Assembly (NCBI GenBank): GCA_965247355.1 | Contig: OZ252011.1 | Location: 992,001-1,056,000 of the forward strand | From: RHLJ01 sp965247355 | GTDB lineage: Bacteria > Bacteroidota > Rhodothermia > Balneolales > Balneolaceae | Direction of reading: 5' to 3' | DNA length: 64,000 nucleotides | In this document: piece after piece, positions 61,206 through 64,000 of the stretch | How the letters are laid out: the number at the start of each line of letters is the position of its first letter | Numbering within the stretch: the stretch's first letter is position 1 | Translations under genes and position numbers: made by a program | Notes under the pieces: model-generated | What the model saw: only the letters and a program-made list of their open reading frames with translations | Told to the model about the DNA's origin: nothing | Database searches by the model: none

Positions 61206-63698
61206 ATGAAATACATCTACAAAATTCAGGGAATGAGTTGCAGTGGCTGCAGGAATCATGTAGAGCAGGCACTAAGTAAAGTCGTCGGAGTAAATGAAGT
61301 CCATGTTGATTTGGATGAAGAAACTGCTGAAATAGATATGAGTTTCGACTTGAGTATTTCCATGCTTCAGGATGCTTTAAAAGAAGCCGGAGGGCAGTAT
61401 TCTATTTATAAAGTGGATGAATATGTTCAACACGATCATTCCCATCACAAACACCAATCACCTAAAAAAGAAGGTAAAGGTACAGGTAAATTTTACTGCC
61501 CCATGCACTGTGAGGGTGAAAAAATGTATGATAAGCCGGGAGATTGCCCGGTTTGTGGGATGGATTTAGTTGAAGAAGTAAGTATGAATTCTTCTTCGGG
61601 TTCTACTCAGTATACCTGCCCGATGCATCAAGAGGTTGTTCAGGATGAACCCGGCTCATGCCCAACGTGTGGTATGGATTTGGTTCCAAAAGAAGCAGAC
61701 GAATCCGCTGAAGAAAAGAAATACAAAGGTTTATTAAGAAAATTCTGGATTGCGGTTGCCTTTACCCTTCCAATATTTATTATCGCGATGAGCGAGATGA
61801 TTCCGGATAATCCGCTTTATCAAATAATGGATATTCAAATCTGGAACTGGGTTCAATTTTCACTCTCTCTTCCGGTAGTTTTCTATGCGACCTGGATGTT
61901 TTTTGAACGCGCTTGGCGATCTCTCAAGACCTGGAATCTGAATATGTTTACGCTCATAGGAATCGGAGCCGGAGTTGCCTGGGTTTTTAGCGTGTTCGCG
62001 TTATTATTTCCTGATTTCTTCCCAGAGCAGTTTAAAACTGATGCAGGAACCGTTCATCTCTATTTTGAATCAGCTACGGTGATCCTTACGCTTGTGTTAT
62101 TAGGTCAGGTGCTCGAAGCTAAAGCCCATTCACAAACCAACACTGCTGTTAAAGAACTGATGAAATTAGCTCCAAATACAGCCATCCGTGTTAATGAGGA
62201 TGGTTCTGAAGGAGAAATCCAAATTGATGAAATCCAAAAAGGAGATCACTTAAAAGTAAAACCCGGTGAGAAAATCCCTGTAGATGGAGTAATTATTGAA
62301 GGAACAAGCTCCATTGATGAATCAACGATAACCGGAGAACCGGTACCTGTTGAGAAATCTGCTGATGATTCAGTAAGCTCGGGTACTATCAATGGAAACA
62401 GCAGTTTTATTATGAAAGCGGAGAAGGTCGGAGATGAAACCCTACTGGCTCAAATTGTTGATATGGTGAACAAAGCCAGCAGAAGTCGGGCTCCGATTCA
62501 GAATCTTGCAGATAAAATTTCAAGCTATTTTGTTCCGGCTGTAATTGTAATCTCAATAATCACGTATCTGGTTTGGTTTTTCTTTGGACCTGATCCCGCA
62601 CAAGTATATGCCTTAGTAAACGCCATCGCTGTGTTGATTATAGCCTGTCCCTGCGCCCTTGGACTTGCAACTCCGATGTCAGTTATGGTTGGAGTTGGTA
62701 AAGGCGCTCAAAACGGAGTTTTAATCAAAAATGCAGAAGCGCTCGAAGGGTTCACTAAAATTGACACACTGATTGTCGATAAAACCGGAACCATCACCGA
62801 AGGAAAACCATCTGTAGAAGAAGTCATATCGCTTAATGATCAATTTGATTCGGATTATATTCTTCAGCTGGCGGCATCACTTAACAACGAAAGTGAGCAC
62901 CCCTTAGCCAAAGCCATCACCAATCACGCTAAAGAAAAAGAAGTAGAATTAAAGAAAGTCACAGATTTCGAATCCATAACAGGAAAAGGAATCCAAGGAT
63001 CTGTTGATGGAAAGGAAATAAAGCTTGGAAATAAAAAGATGATGGATGTTGATACCGATTCTGCGGATAAATATCTGGAATCAGGTAAAACCGTTTCATG
63101 GTTATCTGTTGACGATACTTTAGCCGGCTTTGTAGTGATTTCAGACTCCATCAAAGAAAGCAGTAAAAAAGCCATTCAGGAGCTTCAGAAAAAAGGGATT
63201 GAGGTTATCATGCTTACCGGTGACAATCCCCAAACCGCTAAATCAGTGGCAGAAGAAGTAGGACTGGATTCTTATAAAGCAGAATGTATGCCTGAGGATA
63301 AAATCAATGAAGTAAAACGATTTCAGGAAGAAGGAAAAAAGGTGGCTATGGCCGGAGACGGCACCAATGACGCCCCTGCCCTTGCTCAGGCAAATATTGG
63401 TATTGCCATGGGTACCGGAACAGATGTAGCTATTGAAAGTGCTTCCATTACCCTTGTTAAAGGTGATTTAAGTGGAATTGTTAAAGCGTATCACCTGAGT
63501 GAAGAAGTGCTTAAAAACATCAAACAAAATCTGTTCTTCGCATTAATTTATAACACCGTGGGCATTCCAATTGCAGCCGGAGTGCTATTCCCAGTATTTG
63601 GACTCCTGCTCTCCCCAATGATTGCTGCCTTGGCTATGAGTTTTAGTTCGGTGTCGGTAATAGGGAATTCATTGCGATTAAAAACATCATCCATTTGA
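61206..63698 (+). CDS. Copper-translocating P1B-type ATPase (CopA-like)
   Basis: An 830-residue inner-membrane pump. The N-terminus has an HMA domain (MSCSGC, C12 and C15), a His-rich linker (HDHSHHKHQ, 76-84) and two heavy-metal-binding domains with YCPMHCEGE...CPVCGMDL (98-120) and YTCPMHQ...CPTCGMDL (136-159). The transmembrane core follows, with CPC at 481-483 in the ion path, DKTGT (D525 phosphorylated), SEHPLA (563-568) and GDGTND (717-722). It exports Cu(I), or possibly silver. The upstream HMA-AraC gene and the following Met/His/Cys-rich exported protein make a copper module. The start is ATG at 61206. Confidence 0.93.
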   Translation: MKYIYKIQGMSCSGCRNHVEQALSKVVGVNEVHVDLDEETAEIDMSFDLSISMLQDALKEAGGQYSIYKVDEYVQHDHSHHKHQSPKKEGKGTGKFYCPMHCEGEKMYDKPGDCPVCGMDLVEEVSMNSSSGSTQYTCPMHQEVVQDEPGSCPTCGMDLVPKEADESAEEKKYKGLLRKFWIAVAFTLPIFIIAMSEMIPDNPLYQIMDIQIWNWVQFSLSLPVVFYATWMFFERAWRSLKTWNLNMFTLIGIGAGVAWVFSVFALLFPDFFPEQFKTDAGTVHLYFESATVILTLVLLGQVLEAKAHSQTNTAVKELMKLAPNTAIRVNEDGSEGEIQIDEIQKGDHLKVKPGEKIPVDGVIIEGTSSIDESTITGEPVPVEKSADDSVSSGTINGNSSFIMKAEKVGDETLLAQIVDMVNKASRSRAPIQNLADKISSYFVPAVIVISIITYLVWFFFGPDPAQVYALVNAIAVLIIACPCALGLATPMSVMVGVGKGAQNGVLIKNAEALEGFTKIDTLIVDKTGTITEGKPSVEEVISLNDQFDSDYILQLAASLNNESEHPLAKAITNHAKEKEVELKKVTDFESITGKGIQGSVDGKEIKLGNKKMMDVDTDSADKYLESGKTVSWLSVDDTLAGFVVISDSIKESSKKAIQELQKKGIEVIMLTGDNPQTAKSVAEEVGLDSYKAECMPEDKINEVKRFQEEGKKVAMAGDGTNDAPALAQANIGIAMGTGTDVAIESASITLVKGDLSGIVKAYHLSEEVLKNIKQNLFFALIYNTVGIPIAAGVLFPVFGLLLSPMIAALAMSFSSVSVIGNSLRLKTSSI

Positions 63699-63741
63699 AA
63701 TGAAACGCTGTCTTAAGAAAAAAACTTTGGCTATCATCTGA

Positions 63742-64000
63742 ATGATGAAAATCAGCATTACATATCGATTCATTGCTTCCCTTCTGAGCTTTACAATCGC
63801 TTTGTCAGTGGTATCACCGGCTTTAGGCTTCGCAGGAATGATGGAACATTGTGCCGAAATGATGGAAATGAACGAAAGTTCTCATCTTCAGGAACATTCA
63901 ATGTCGGATATGAACCATATCGATATGCCAATGGATGGATGTTGTACCTTTGATGCTGTCCCACTAGCTCAGCCTGCTATTGATCACTGCGAGATCAGCA
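63742..64000 (+). CDS. Exported Met/His/Cys-rich protein, N-terminal part (partial)
   Basis: Open at the right edge; 86 codons are visible. Signal peptide (MMKISITYRFIASLLSFTIALSVVSPALGFAG) precedes a metal-liganding segment rich in Met, His and Cys (MMEHCAEMMEMNE, MSDMNHIDMPMDGCC). It starts 43 bases after the CopA-type ATPase gene. I infer a periplasmic copper-binding role from composition and position; I do not recognise the family. The ATG at 63745 is an equal start. Confidence 0.65.
   Translation, partial: MMKISITYRFIASLLSFTIALSVVSPALGFAGMMEHCAEMMEMNESSHLQEHSMSDMNHIDMPMDGCCTFDAVPLAQPAIDHCEIS

Noticed and set aside
1..64000. CRISPR array, prophage, plasmid or IS element
   Set aside because: No regularly spaced direct repeats, integrase, transposase or replication gene was found; repeats present are dispersed hairpins.

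Overview
The window reads as chromosomal DNA of a Gram-negative marine-type bacterium of the Balneolota/Rhodothermota branch (Balneola- or Gracilimonas-like; inferred, no rRNA present). The reasons are AT-rich DNA, two secreted proteins with the 'NPFNPST' type IX secretion C-terminal signal, and Bacteroidota-like families (DUF2723, DUF5777, PagL-type deacylase, a periplasmic MsrB). No tRNA, rRNA, CRISPR array, intact insertion sequence or prophage was found.

Layout. 1-5733: housekeeping genes on the plus strand (end of efp, accB, accC, gcvH, guaA, then a TPR/periplasmic-binding-fold protein). It converges with mltG, followed by a membrane-receptor SpoIIE phosphatase and an HD hydrolase. 9960-11783: a three-gene operon of c-type cytochrome, YceI and a DUF5777 barrel. 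11796-27345: one eleven-gene minus-strand operon that I read as a divergent Pel-type exopolysaccharide system. It holds a histidine kinase and a response regulator, two PelF-like glycosyltransferases, PelG, a GAF-type protein with a degenerate HD-GYP domain, a PelA-type hydrolase lipoprotein, a polytopic GT-C-like protein, a deacetylase-TPR-beta-barrel fusion, a DUF2752 protein and a TM2 protein. 27474-33298: small exported or membrane proteins, a cold-shock protein, a PagL-like deacylase, a cyclophilin, a 16-residue-repeat surface protein, msrB and a PH-domain protein. 33404-43410: an NSS transporter, a DUF2723 membrane protein, ybeY, a DUF445 protein, a subtilase and a phytoene-desaturase-like enzyme. 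43425-50899: two convergent T9SS cargo genes, one 1777 residues long with GLUG repeats, with a PhoX-like gene relic between them. 50982-56264: housekeeping genes (DUF971, yajQ, CoA-binding, FKBP, two methyltransferases) and a small exported protein. 56379-61205: lysoplasmalogenase, a second exported barrel-like protein and a TPR protein, separated by multi-hairpin repeats and a TPR gene relic. 60234-64000: a copper module (HMA-AraC regulator, CopA-type ATPase, start of a Met/His/Cys-rich exported protein).

The most interesting part is the Pel-type operon. It keeps the polymerase/transporter core (PelF, PelG) but appears rearranged: PelA is split into a hydrolase lipoprotein and a deacetylase, the deacetylase is fused to a PelB-like TPR and outer-membrane barrel, and no GGDEF-type PelD is visible. 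A cytosolic GAF-type protein with an eroded HD-GYP site sits in its place, together with a two-component pair. The intergenic multi-hairpin repeats, whose stems covary between copies, are a second, independent signal.
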